Translations under genes and position numbers: made by a program
Notes under the pieces: model-generated
What the model saw: the letters and a program-made list of their open reading frames with translations, nothing else
Database searches by the model: none
What the model was told of the DNA's origin: nothing
Part shown: piece after piece, positions 10,158-18,773 of the stretch
Layout of the letters: every line of letters begins with the position of its first letter
How positions within the stretch are numbered: position 1 is the first letter of the stretch
From: Parachlorella kessleri
Taxonomy: Eukaryota > Chlorophyta > Trebouxiophyceae > Chlorellales > Chlorellaceae
Length of the DNA stretch: 27,381 nucleotides
Assembly: GCA_001598975.1 (NCBI GenBank)
Contig: BBXU01002801.1
Coordinates: 1-27,381 of the forward strand
Reading direction: 5' to 3'

Positions 10158-11140
10158 GGCGGTCAGTGGACCAGTGGTCAGCGGGGCGCTGGTGAGGTGC
10201 AAGCGGAAGGGCCGCTACAGCTGGCAGCAGGTAGCAATCGCACAGCGCGACCAGCAGGGAGCTTGGCTGCTCCAGCTGGCGGGGCCGGTGAGTGGTTCGG
10301 CAGGGAGTGTGTTGACAGATGTGTGTGTTGCCAAAAGTGCGAGAGGACGCCAGAGCCAGAGCGACGGGGACTCGGCTACTGTGAAAGGCAGAGCAGCACA
10401 TGCCAAGGGGGGGGGTGTTGCTTTGTATGAGTTTGAGCCCGAAAGTGTGAGAGAACCCACTGAACGTAGGCCGCCGTTATTGGTAGCAACACACTGTTCT
10501 GACTTACAAGCCCACCGCCTCCAATCAACATCAAAGAAAGTCCTTTGTGTATGAGTTGCAATCATTCCCCGCAAGGTGTGATTGCTGGAGCTGTGAGGTT
10601 CTTGCAAATGTCCGCGTCCCCTTCATGGCGGGTATAGCTGGCATTGTGCGCAGTAGGTGCGGCCACACTCCTGCGGCCCTCCACGTCAGAGAAGGCTCAC
10701 CCTCCCATGCCCCAGTGTTCCCTGCAGGACTTGGACGGGGTAAGGGTCGTCCCAGCCATCTATGTTGCACCAGACGGAGTCAACAGAGACAAGGTAGGCC
10801 GACCCGTGCACCAGCTAGACTCTCTCTGCCCCAACCCGTGACTGATTCGACCCCCTAAGGTTGTGCTGACCACCAGCATGAGTCAGCAGCACCTGTGGTC
10901 GCCTACCTGCGGTGGACTGGATGCAAAGGTGTTCTGCTCTCCAATGTTGCTGCCTGCACTTGCCCGCAGGCTGGGGCAGAAGCCGAGCTGGCAGAGCTTG
11001 CGGCCAGGTGGCACACCCTCGCCACCACCAGAGGCCAGGCAAGTGGTGCCCCTCTCCCAGCCGCACTCCCAGCGTTTGCGAGAAGCGTGCACGCCCATTC
11101 GCATGCCATGCTTTCTTGTGTGCAGCCGGATGCTGCTTAG
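10158..11140 (+). CDS. Unrecognised gene, four 3' exons
   Basis: Four exons join in phase 0: 10158-10287 (acceptor CCAG, donor GTGAGT; reads ALVRCKRKGRYSWQQVAIAQ), 10728-10793 (DLDGVRVVPAIYVAPDGVNR then DK), 10860-10928 (acceptor CTAAG; VVLTTSMSQQHLWSPTCGG then LDAK) and 10970-11140 (AGAEAELAELAARWHTLATT onward to a TAG). Most internal exons sit between good GT and AG sites and have GC-biased codons. The last exon can be read straight through or spliced with a GC-AG intron (GCAAGT at 11039 to CAG at 11125, 87 nt), and both keep frame and give the same PDAA end. The start is unresolved; an exon near 9359 is possible. I do not recognise the family or assign a function. Confidence 0.5.
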
Positions 11141-11190
11141 ATGGGAGTGCACGTGACAGGAAGGGGTCAGACAGCAGTTTGGCAGTGCCA
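11130..11190 (+). repeat. Dispersed repeat, copy 1
   Basis: A 26-nt core at 11153-11178 matches 14478-14503 at 25 of 26 positions, and the similarity extends weakly on both sides (ATGCTG...GATGG before; GTGCCA after). It overlaps the end of the preceding gene's last exon and its 3' flank. Confidence 0.7.
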
Positions 11191-11319
11191 TCTGCGTCAG
11201 TAAGCAGGCCGAGTTGGAAAGGGGGGAACAAGCTGCAAGCACGAAGGTTGAAAACGCTGGATGCTACTTGCAACGTTTGGGGTTAGATGCACATATAAGC
11301 CCACTCGCAGATCTAAGCA

Positions 11320-11440
11320 CGCCTATCTATCCTATATATCCTATCCTCTCCTATTGTCTATATATATATATGATTGATAGGATATTTAGGGTATATACTT
11401 GTGTGTATAGTATATGTATATATATACTATACACATCTCT
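11320..11440. promoter_or_regulatory. AT-rich patch with TATA tracts before the RS-domain gene
   Basis: This stretch is almost entirely A/T and pyrimidine in a GC-rich window and contains several TATATA tracts and a perfect inverted repeat. It lies 60-180 nt upstream of the proposed start of the RS-domain gene, so it may be its core promoter or 5' UTR, or an unrelated AT microsatellite. Confidence 0.4.
11402..11435. repeat. Perfect 14-bp inverted repeat, AT-rich
   Basis: The left arm TGTGTATAGTATAT (11402-11415) is the exact reverse complement of the right arm ATATACTATACACA (11422-11435), with a 6-nt loop. It could extrude a cruciform or form an RNA hairpin. Confidence 0.9.
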
Positions 11441-11501
11441 AGATACTGGAGCTGGAGCAGGCCAGGCACCCACTGCACGCTGCCAAGGCTTGTGGCTACA
11501 C

Positions 11502-12890
11502 ATGCAGGTTGCGCGCGTGTGGTGGCAGCTGAAGGGCACGGCCGGCCTCCTGGCGCAGATCCTGGCAAAGGAGGGGCCGGCGCCAGATGGGTCCATCCCC
11601 ATCAGCCGCAGGGCACTTGAGGCCCTGCTTGCCACCCTGAGAGACCCCCGCGGGCTTGCAGCCCAGCTTGAGCTGCTGGACCAGCTCTGCATGCCCCCAG
11701 AGCCGGCAGCAGCAGCGGCGGTGGCGGCAGAGCCGCCTGCCCCGCTGCCGGCGGTGCTGCGGCAGGTGCCAGTGGCAGGAGGCTGGTCGTGCACAGGCGA
11801 TCAAGCTGGCCTGCCTCTCGTTTCATTATCAACTCCGCCCGACGTCCCAGCGATGGCGGAAGAACCGCTAACGGCACCATCACCACAGCTGGCTGAGCCT
11901 GGAGGAGCACATCCACCAGCAATGCCAGCAATAGTCCCAGCCCAGCCGTTCCCACAGTGGCCCCCGCACCCGCCAGCGGGACCAGCACCAACAGCAGCAG
12001 CAGCAGCAGTTGCTGCCTACCCCATAGGGGCCCCCTGCCCACCCGAGCCGACAGCCTATACTCATGAGCCCCAGTGCCCCAGCCACACTCACCTGTTGCC
12101 GGGTCCGCTCTTGTCAGCTTCTCTTGTTGGGCACCGGGCCGACTGGCAGCACGGCTCCTTTTGGCACCACGCTGCGCCAGCCATGCCAGCCGCGCTTCCG
12201 CCATCCCTCCCACCGGGGTTTGGGTGGCAGCAGCCACAGCGGGCCCCCTTGTTTGCCTTGCCATGGACCCAGGATGCACCCCACACTCGCCAGAGCAGGT
12301 GGGATGGAGGTGCTCCGGAGGGCGCCGGCGCCTGGGAGCCTAGCAGGCAGCACAGCGTGGAGCCTAGCAGGCCATACTGGACCCAAGATGCACCCCGCAC
12401 TTGCCAGAGCAGGTGGGATAGAGATACTCCAGAGGGCGCCGGCGCCTGGGAGCCCAGCAGGCAGCACAGCGTGGAGGCCGGCAGGCAGCACGGCATGGAG
12501 GTGGGTGCCAGCAGCAGCACGCCTCTCAGAACCCTGGTGGACGACTTGTGTCCTGCTCAACCCCAGCGCCTGTCAGGGCCATGCAGGGCTGCCTGTGAGG
12601 AGCAGCCCAAGCCAGGAAGCGTCCCAGAGACCGGCGCAGCAGGAACCGCTGCACGGCCGTGGCCGTCAGCAGCAGCAGAGGTGGCGGTGGCGGCGACAGC
12701 AGCAGCAGCAGCACCCACAGTGGCAGCGCCAGGGGATTCACACAGGCGCCCACTCCTGGACAAGCCTTCGGGGCCGGGCGGCAGCAGCGGCGCTCCTGCA
12801 ACAGTCATGTACCACCCAGCGCCCGCTCCTGCCATGTCCGGCTCTGACACCGCCCTGGCGGCCCCCCTGGACGCAGCAACAGCAGCAGGA

Positions 12891-12921
<31 letters not shown>

Positions 12922-13850
12922 ACACAGAGCCGTGCCATTTGGATACACCTGTGCAGCAAAATCAGCGGGGGGGCCCGAGGTGCCGTGCTGCTCCCGAGGC
13001 CAGCAGCCCCTCTGCCACTCCTCTCGCCATACCCGTTGGCCCACCGCCTGGGCGTATGGGTGCTGCCTTGGCTGCCTTGGCTGCTGTGGGGGGGGGCAGC
13101 CAGGTCGGCCAGCAGGTTGTGGGAGGCGGCGGCCACAGCGCTTGTGAGACGTGTGTAGGAGCGCCCACTACTGTGCGACAGGAGGAACCCAAACCAGCCA
13201 AGGCCAGCGTGGCATACTCCCCGGCCAACCGCGCTACCGCCGACAGGCCCGGGCAAGGGGCCAAGTGCGGGGAAAGCAAAAGCAACTTGGAGTGGAAACT
13301 CAGCAGCATGGCAAGCGGTCATGATGCCGGCAGCAGTCAGCGGCAGATGCGCTCAGGGCGTAGCACCAGCCGGAGCAGGGAGCGGGGAAGCAGCCGCGGT
13401 AGGCGGCACAGCAGGGGTCGCAGCCGCAGTCGCAGTTATGGCAGGCGGCTTGGCAACGGTGTTCGTGAGACGTACCGTTGGCGACGAGCCGGTGGTAGGC
13501 AGTACAGTGGGAGGAGCAGCCGCAGCCCCCCTGTCAGAAGGCGTGGCGGCAGCCCTGCCAGCAGGTACAGCAGCCGGAGTCCCAGTGCCCGGCGCGGCAG
13601 GAGCCCTGGCCCCTGGGATGGCGGAAGGCTTGCCAGGGGTTACAGCAGGAGCCCTGCCGGGAGGTATGGCAGAAGCCCTGGATGGGAGGCATCTAGACAA
13701 TGGAGGAGGAGCCCTGCCAGGAGGTGCAGCAGAAGCCCTGCAAGGGAATCATCCACAGGTTGGAGGAGGAGCCCTGCCAGGAGGTATAGTTGGAGCCCTG
13801 CCAGGCGGGTTTGGATTAGAAGGTATCACCTCGGTAACAGTGATGGGTAG
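11502..13850 (+). CDS. RS-domain (SR-related) low-complexity protein, intronless
   Basis: A single open frame encodes 782 residues from ATG at 11502, starting MQVARVWWQLKGTAGLLAQI. The frame is open further upstream through the AT-rich patch, but that part has no coding character. The ATG is followed at once by CAG, so 11508 could instead be a spliced exon start. After a short helical Leu/Ala-rich N-terminal part the middle is Pro/Ala/Gln-rich, with a 38-residue tandem repeat and poly-Ala. Residues about 616-775 form an RS domain: SGRSTSRSRERGSSRGRR, SRGRSRSRSYGRR, then repeated RSPARR/RSPSARR units. RS domains mediate protein-protein and RNA contacts in splicing speckles and are phosphorylated by SRPK/CLK kinases. 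No RRM was found, so it is SR-related rather than a classical SR protein. The long single exon is unusual among its intron-rich neighbours. Confidence 0.7.
12264..12480 (+). repeat. 114-bp tandem repeat within the RS-domain gene
   Basis: Copy 1 (12264-12377) and copy 2 (from 12378, about 100 nt) encode WTQDAP..CQ/RQSRWD..PEGAGAWEPSRQHSVE. The 38-codon period keeps the frame. Each copy carries the 12-bp palindrome GGCGCCGGCGCC. Confidence 0.9.
12880..12924 (+). repeat. GCA trinucleotide tract encoding poly-Ala
   Basis: A (GCA)n-like tract reads as poly-Ala in the proposed frame (AAGLAAAAAAAAAD) and as poly-Gln in the neighbouring frame. Confidence 0.85.
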
Positions 13851-14450
13851 GTGTGTGAGCAGGTATGGGTGAGGGCCATCTGAAGTGCAGCAGCCGGTTG
13901 GTCTTGGCAGGAGCGCGCACCACTTGGCAGGTTTGCTAGACAGTCAGTATATGCTGAAACTCGATTTCCTTGCACGCCGTGCCTTGTCCACTAAGCATGT
14001 CAAGTATTTGGGAAGGGGCAGGATGGCTCAAACGTGATGATGGATTGTTCTTTGTATTTATTTAGGGTGGCAGGTAATGCGGTCAGAGAGGAGGTACGGA
14101 TATACTCGGCTGACATGGTTCTATGCAGTGATGGTCTGTGTCTTGCCTTGTATTATCTTGGACTGGGTGCTATGGCGTGATGTCAGAACATTGGTTGACT
14201 TGGAGACCAGCATTGATGTCGGCTTACCTTATAGTTAACTTTTTTGTTTCTGCTATGTCGTTTCGCTCATATGAGCATGCATGACACCATTTGTGCGTGC
14301 GGCAGTAGCCCTCAGCCAGTACTACAACTAGTTGCAAGCTACGAGCTATGTATAGTCTGTGTGCCCTTTCTTGGTGGAGGCAACGGGCCTTTTGAATGGT
14401 TGATATCCCTTGCAATGTCGCCACTGGCATAGAATATGGTGTCTGTGCAA

Positions 14451-14515
14451 AATGCTGTTTCCAAGATGGCAATGCAAGTGACAGGACGGGGTCAGACAGC
14501 AGTGCGGCGGGTGCC
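14451..14515 (+). repeat. Dispersed repeat, copy 2
   Basis: This copy pairs with the one at 11130-11190; the 26-nt core is 14478-14503. It lies in non-coding sequence downstream of the RS-domain gene, as copy 1 lies at the 3' end of the gene before it. Confidence 0.7.
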
Positions 14516-14554
14516 AATGCTGCTTTTTGTTGGCTGACCATGTACATGCGTTTC

Positions 14555-14559
14555 TGTAA
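14555..14559 (+). terminator. Possible TGTAA poly(A) signal downstream of the RS-domain gene
   Basis: This is the first TGTAA I see on the plus strand after the stop at 13850, some 700 nt away, which would give a long 3' UTR. The distance makes the assignment tentative. Confidence 0.3.
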
Positions 14560-15075
14560 GCGGCAAGTGAGCCGCGGACAAGCACCATGCGACACTGTGA
14601 CAGAGGTACAGTGGTGCTATGGTTGCATGTCAGAGCTGTATTTAATGCACCTGCAGATTCAGTTCTGCATGCCAGCCAAGGTGGTACAGGAATGTCACAC
14701 ATGGGTAGGCTTGCTGCGAGGTCTGAAGCTTAAGCAGAAACCGGGTCCGTACAATCGTATGCATATGGCAAGCTTGTGAACCATGTACACCAGCTAGCAG
14801 GGCATTCTTGCGTCACCATCACCAAGCTAGACTTCACGCTCTCTCAAGGTCCCTCTCTACATGCAAAGCTGCTGTCACCTGCACTCGCCTCTGCTGACAG
14901 TCTGATGATACGTGGCCACACTTATCCAGCATGGCACTGCAAAACTATGGTGGCGACCACAGCCTAGACTTGCTACACACAAGTCGTCCAGCTGGGTAGT
15001 GGAGAAGTGCTAGCGAGTGTTTCAAAAGTTGATGAAAACACGTTCATGGCCTGATTCAAATAGCGCTCATCAGCA

Positions 15076-17571
15076 TCACGGCCTGCCGGCACAGTTGACC
15101 TGGGCAGCCGTGTTGCAGGTGACCGCGGCGCTATCCCACAGGGTGCCATCAGCACAGGGCATGGCATCTGCAGTGCCCGGCCCGCACATCACATACTGGC
15201 TGCAGCTCCAGGGGGCCTCCCAGGTGCCCACGCCCTCCGCCTGCCCAGCAGCCACAGGGTGGTCGTCCGTCAGCACATGTGCGAGGCGGGCCGCAGGGAA
15301 ACAAGGGCAGGCTTTAGCTGACACCCTGTGTAAGGCTCACGTGGCAAACACGTAATTGACAACAAGAACTTGGTAGAAGACTGACAAGGCTCAGCGGGTG
15401 GTCCCTATGATTGTTGACACGAGCGCCCCCACCAAGCAAACCAGAACTCACTTGGCACACGCAGGCGGCGTCAGCACAGCCACCGTTGCCACGCCCTGCT
15501 GCCATCTTCCGGGGGTAAGAGGGGGCACCAGCCGCAGGCGACGGCTGAAACACAGGCGCAGCCGGTTCTGTGCTAGGAGCCACAGGCTGGGCCGGGGTGG
15601 GACCAGGCTGTGTGGGGTGGGCATGAGTTGGCTTAGCCGCAGGGACAGTGGGGGTGGCAGGGGCAGCAGGCGTAGGGGTACGGGTGGGCTCTGGCTGCTC
15701 CACGGGTGTGGGCTGCACTGCGGGTGTCGTGGCGGGCGCAGGCTGTGCCGGAGCTACCCCGCCAGCCCCGGTGATGGCCACTTCAGCACAGTTGGTGAAC
15801 TCCTCCGGGTACGGCCCCGGCTGGGGCGTGGTGCAGGCATCCATGCCGTTGTCGCCAAAGGGGTTGCCCGGCAGGCTGCAGGAGTTGGCGGTGGTCCACC
15901 ACCACTGGAGGGTGCAGGCCGAGCAGGTCACGCCGGCAGGCAGCCTGCATGGACCACTCGGCCATGAGTATGTAGAGCACCGAAGTGCAGGGTCAACCAG
16001 CCATAGAGATGCAGGACCCTGCTCACCACCGCATGGGGCTGTGTGGCCAGGAATTACAATAGAAGAATGAGGGTGCGCAGTCTGACATGCCCCGCGGGGT
16101 GCACAGAAGGGCAGGCCTCTTCATGCTGGCAGTGCACAGGACTCGGATGCAAGCTGTGGTTGGCACCAGGTAGGACCCCCGGCCAGGCACACGTTGCGCC
16201 AGGTAGAAGCACCACCAAATGTTTAAGTGTGACCATATGAAGCTACGGTCTGACCCTGACTACTCGCCCACTCCCTTCTTGCCCTCTCTCTTGGCGAGGG
16301 TTGGGCCCAACCCACCTTAGCCCAGCTCACCACCCTGCCTCGTACCTGTACTGCATGCTGTAGATCTCCCCGTCGTACGCGTCGCTGCCCCCCTGCACGC
16401 TGCCCTGGGAGTAGGCGGAGGCCGGGATGGAGTTGCCCTTGGCTGGCTCCGTGGGCGTCCAGGTGAAGGGGCCCTGCCCATCAGCCCTGCACGCCCATAA
16501 CACATGCAATCCGACAACCCATGACCATTCATTATCGTACCGTGCCTTCTCCACTCTTCTGTTATCTTTTGGAGATTGAAGCTGCATACCTGAAGGCCAT
16601 GGAGCAGAATGAGTGCAGCTTGCCCTGTCCATCAGTAGCCACTCTGGACCCCAGTGAAGTCATATGCCAGGACATCGCACATCGACCCGGGCCACAGAAC
16701 ACTGCCAAACTCGCGTGCTATAATATATTGCTGTTCAACATCATCTGCCCTGTACCTCTGGAGCACGTTGGCCGCGAGGCAGGCCTCGTCGGCGCTGGTG
16801 CGGTCACACAGGCGGAACATGTGGCGCCCCCCATGCTGGGCAGTGAGCAGCAGGGAGATTGTGATCACGCTGCCAGCGGCATATGTCTTCATCGGAGCTG
16901 TGGGGGTGAAGCTGCCACCTGCACCCTTGCACACATGCTGCGGATGTCAATGGTGGGGACTCAATGGTATGACTGAGAGGGGGGTGGGCGCCAAAGCGCT
17001 CCAAGAGGACCAACCAAGGCTCCTTGTGGTGGTTGGTAACGGTCAGAAAAGGCACAGCCGGGGCAGTGAGGGGACTCACCGCAGACGTCACGGTTGCCGG
17101 CAGGCCATGTGAGGGTGTTGTGGCCGGACACCTCATAGGGGCCTGCACGGGCTAGAAGTGCAGCTCAAGAGCATGCCATCACCCAACCGCCGTGCCGTGG
17201 GTTTACCACATGTTATTCAATAGATCAATACGCCCAGGCCAGGGTTCCCCATAAGTGGTGTCAATACGAAGCCAGGACACACTTTGCCCGCCATGAGGAC
17301 TGAGAAGGTCAAGCAAGTGCATTTCAACTCCCTGATGCTGGTTGCTAACCATGTCACGCTGGCTGGACGGTGCCCAACAACCTCGCTTGGGAACACATAC
17401 TTCCTTTGCTGAGCATGGAGGTGCCTTACCTCCGGAGGTGCACGACCCAGCGTCACCGTTGTCCTGGATGACGTTGCGGGCCTTGGGCTCAAACATGAAG
17501 CCGTGGCCCAGCACAGTCAGTGGCGCCACCATGAGGGCCAGGCCCAACACGATGCCAGTCAGGTGTCCCAT
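15076..17571 (-). CDS. Secreted AA15-type LPMO with C-terminal CBM14 chitin-binding domain
   Basis: Exons 17571-17430, 17142-17080, 16918-16756, 16486-16346, 15944-15452 and 15240-15076 join in frame to 388 residues. The start ATG lies in a GCAGCCATGG context. Residues 1-22 are a signal peptide; cleavage would expose His23 (HGFMFEPKARN), the first ligand of a copper histidine brace. The second is His97 in SVITISLLLTAQHGGRHMF, which aligns with the TANH motif of AA15 enzymes. Other AA15 marks are the FRLC and EACLAANVL blocks, LPAGVTCSACTLQWWW (residues 171-186) and EEFTNCAEVAI. A Pro/Thr linker (about 229-316) leads to a Cys-rich module (Cys347, 353, 363, 376 and 384, with CSQYVMC and CADGTLWD) of the peritrophin-A/CBM14 type. 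LPMOs cleave chitin or cellulose oxidatively. Extracellular chitin as substrate is inferred from the CBM14-like domain. An extra 54-nt exon may be included. Confidence 0.85.
16590..16643 (-). other. Candidate 54-nt cassette exon in the LPMO gene
   Basis: The stretch is bounded by a CCAG acceptor and a GTATGC donor, is phase 2 on both sides and adds 18 in-frame residues (VATDGQGKLHSFCSMAF plus the split Arg) without a stop. Its TDGQG and nearby bases resemble the start of the next exon (ADGQGPFTW). Including it would create introns of 112 and 103 nt, the shortest in the window; skipping it gives one of 269 nt. Either reading is possible. Confidence 0.4.
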
Positions 17572-17763
17572 GGCTGCAAACGCACTATGTGCTATATGTA
17601 AACCGGGACAGGCACCCAACTAGGCAGTATGAGCTTGAGTGAGCTCGTCTTCGTACAGGAGTCACAGTAGATGTCTCCCTGCCTAGCGTTAGGCAATTGA
17701 GTCAGCTGAAGTAAGGCAGCCAAGAATTGGCTATTTACAACGGGAAGGAAGGACTCACCTCGT
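17572..17763. promoter_or_regulatory. Upstream region of the LPMO gene
   Basis: Sequence 5' of the LPMO start codon on the minus strand; it should hold the 5' UTR and promoter. No TATA box or known element was seen. Confidence 0.3.
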
Positions 17764-18078
17764 TTGTTTGATCGGGCAACTTTGACGGACGCAGCCACGC
17801 AGACTGAAGCGTCAACCCCGACCGAATGCCCAGTGTTAGCCGAACACAAAGTGTGCCATAGCAGTGAAAATGAGCTGACGCACAAGTTGAAACGCACGTC
17901 CAAAGGCGGGTCAGCATCCAAGAAAGTAAGAGCGAACAGGGCGCCCGCGCAAGGACGGAAGCCAACATCGTCACAAAACCGGATGTTACTGGGCTGGAGT
18001 CAAAGCATTGAGGGTAGGTACCTCAACCCGCGGGCTGTGGGGTTTAGCGAAAGCCTTGGCCGAGGTCTAATTTGCTGA
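17764..18078 (+). CDS. Possible small Ser/Lys/Thr-rich protein, unassigned
   Basis: An ATG-initiated frame of 104 codons starts MFDRATLTDAATQTEAST and includes a Lys/Arg-rich middle (KLKRTSKGGSASKKVRANRA). It is open and hydrophilic but codon bias is weaker than in nearby genes. A splice donor (GTAGGT) at 18014 could end an exon. No family is recognised; it may be a short gene, an exon of one, or chance. Confidence 0.25.
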   Translation: MFDRATLTDAATQTEASTPTECPVLAEHKVCHSSENELTHKLKRTSKGGSASKKVRANRAPAQGRKPTSSQNRMLLGWSQSIEGRYLNPRAVGFSESLGRGLIC

Positions 18079-18187
18079 TCGCTATCCATGATGTGCCAAC
18101 GGGAAAAAGAAAACGACCCAAGCAACGCTGTTTTGCTCACGGCAAAGAACATGGAGGTGTATGCCAAAATGCCAAAATCCATGTCTG
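18041..18187 (+). other. Basic Cys/His-containing coding-like stretch
   Basis: In a frame different from the preceding one, an open stretch reads PTGKRKRPKQRCFAHGKEHG then GVCQNAKIHV and stops. It begins after a possible TTTAG acceptor. The KRKRPK patch resembles a nuclear localisation signal and the C-x2-H...C spacing is finger-like but incomplete. Phases do not join to the upstream frame, so I make no gene call. Confidence 0.2.
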
Positions 18188-18773
18188 AAGGACAGTGCCA
18201 GGACCACTGCCAGGACCACTGCCGCGCAACCTCCAGCAGTACCCTCGGACATCTGGACTTGCCTCCTTCACACATGTGCCGAAAGTACTTGCATGCAACA
18301 GGACGAGTGCCTCGCTGCCCTAGCCAGCGGGGTTGACTTCACTTTAATAGGCGAGCACCAAGTGCAGTACCCCCCAGGCAAGCACAGACAAGCTGATCTG
18401 CAATGCCCAGTATTCATCCTGGTGACCTGTAGACTCTCCTAGTGGCCTGGGTTAAGGTAGGTACCCCAGAGGTCCCGCAGGCCTGGACGCAAGTATTGAT
18501 GGCGCAGCATTCCTAGCTATATTAAGAGGAGGCAAGCAAGGGCATTACATTTCCTAGCAGGTTGCACTGCAATCCTTTGGGTTTAAGGCCCGTTAACTCC
18601 AACACTGCCAACTCTCTGCAGGGCTTCCCCAAGGCAGTTTGGTTCCACTGCCGTCCCCCGTGGGGCGGGGCAGCACCGCCAGTCCCCCACGCCTCCCTGG
18701 CTTTAGTTCAGCAGGCCGCCTTTGAGGTAGCCAGCCTCCGCAGCGGCCACCTGCACACCCGGCAGCAGGCAGC
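18188..18773. other. Stretch upstream of the membrane-protein gene
   Basis: It contains a short CCAGGACCACTG tandem duplication near 18203 and two open frames (18088-18336, 18161-18442) without recognisable domains. The 18600-18770 part has a CTGCAG acceptor-like site and some coding character, so an upstream exon of the membrane-protein gene is possible, but the frame has an in-frame TGA at 18723. Confidence 0.3.

Larger units (their letters stand above)
13851..15075. other. Intergenic stretch between convergent genes
   Basis: This is the 3' flank of the RS-domain gene and of the minus-strand LPMO gene. Apart from the dispersed repeat and a TGTAA motif, no gene or RNA was recognised; open frames here are short and lack codon bias. 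Confidence 0.55.

Noticed and set aside
11214..11501. Upstream extension of the RS-domain reading frame by 96 codons
   Set aside because: The extension reads through TATA tracts and a palindrome (IYPIYPILSYCLYIYMID...), with no coding character; the frame is open by chance.
13321..13872. Gly/Ala-rich frame of 183 codons on the plus strand
   Set aside because: It is the shifted reading of the repetitive RS-encoding DNA; the Arg/Ser frame is the biologically meaningful one.
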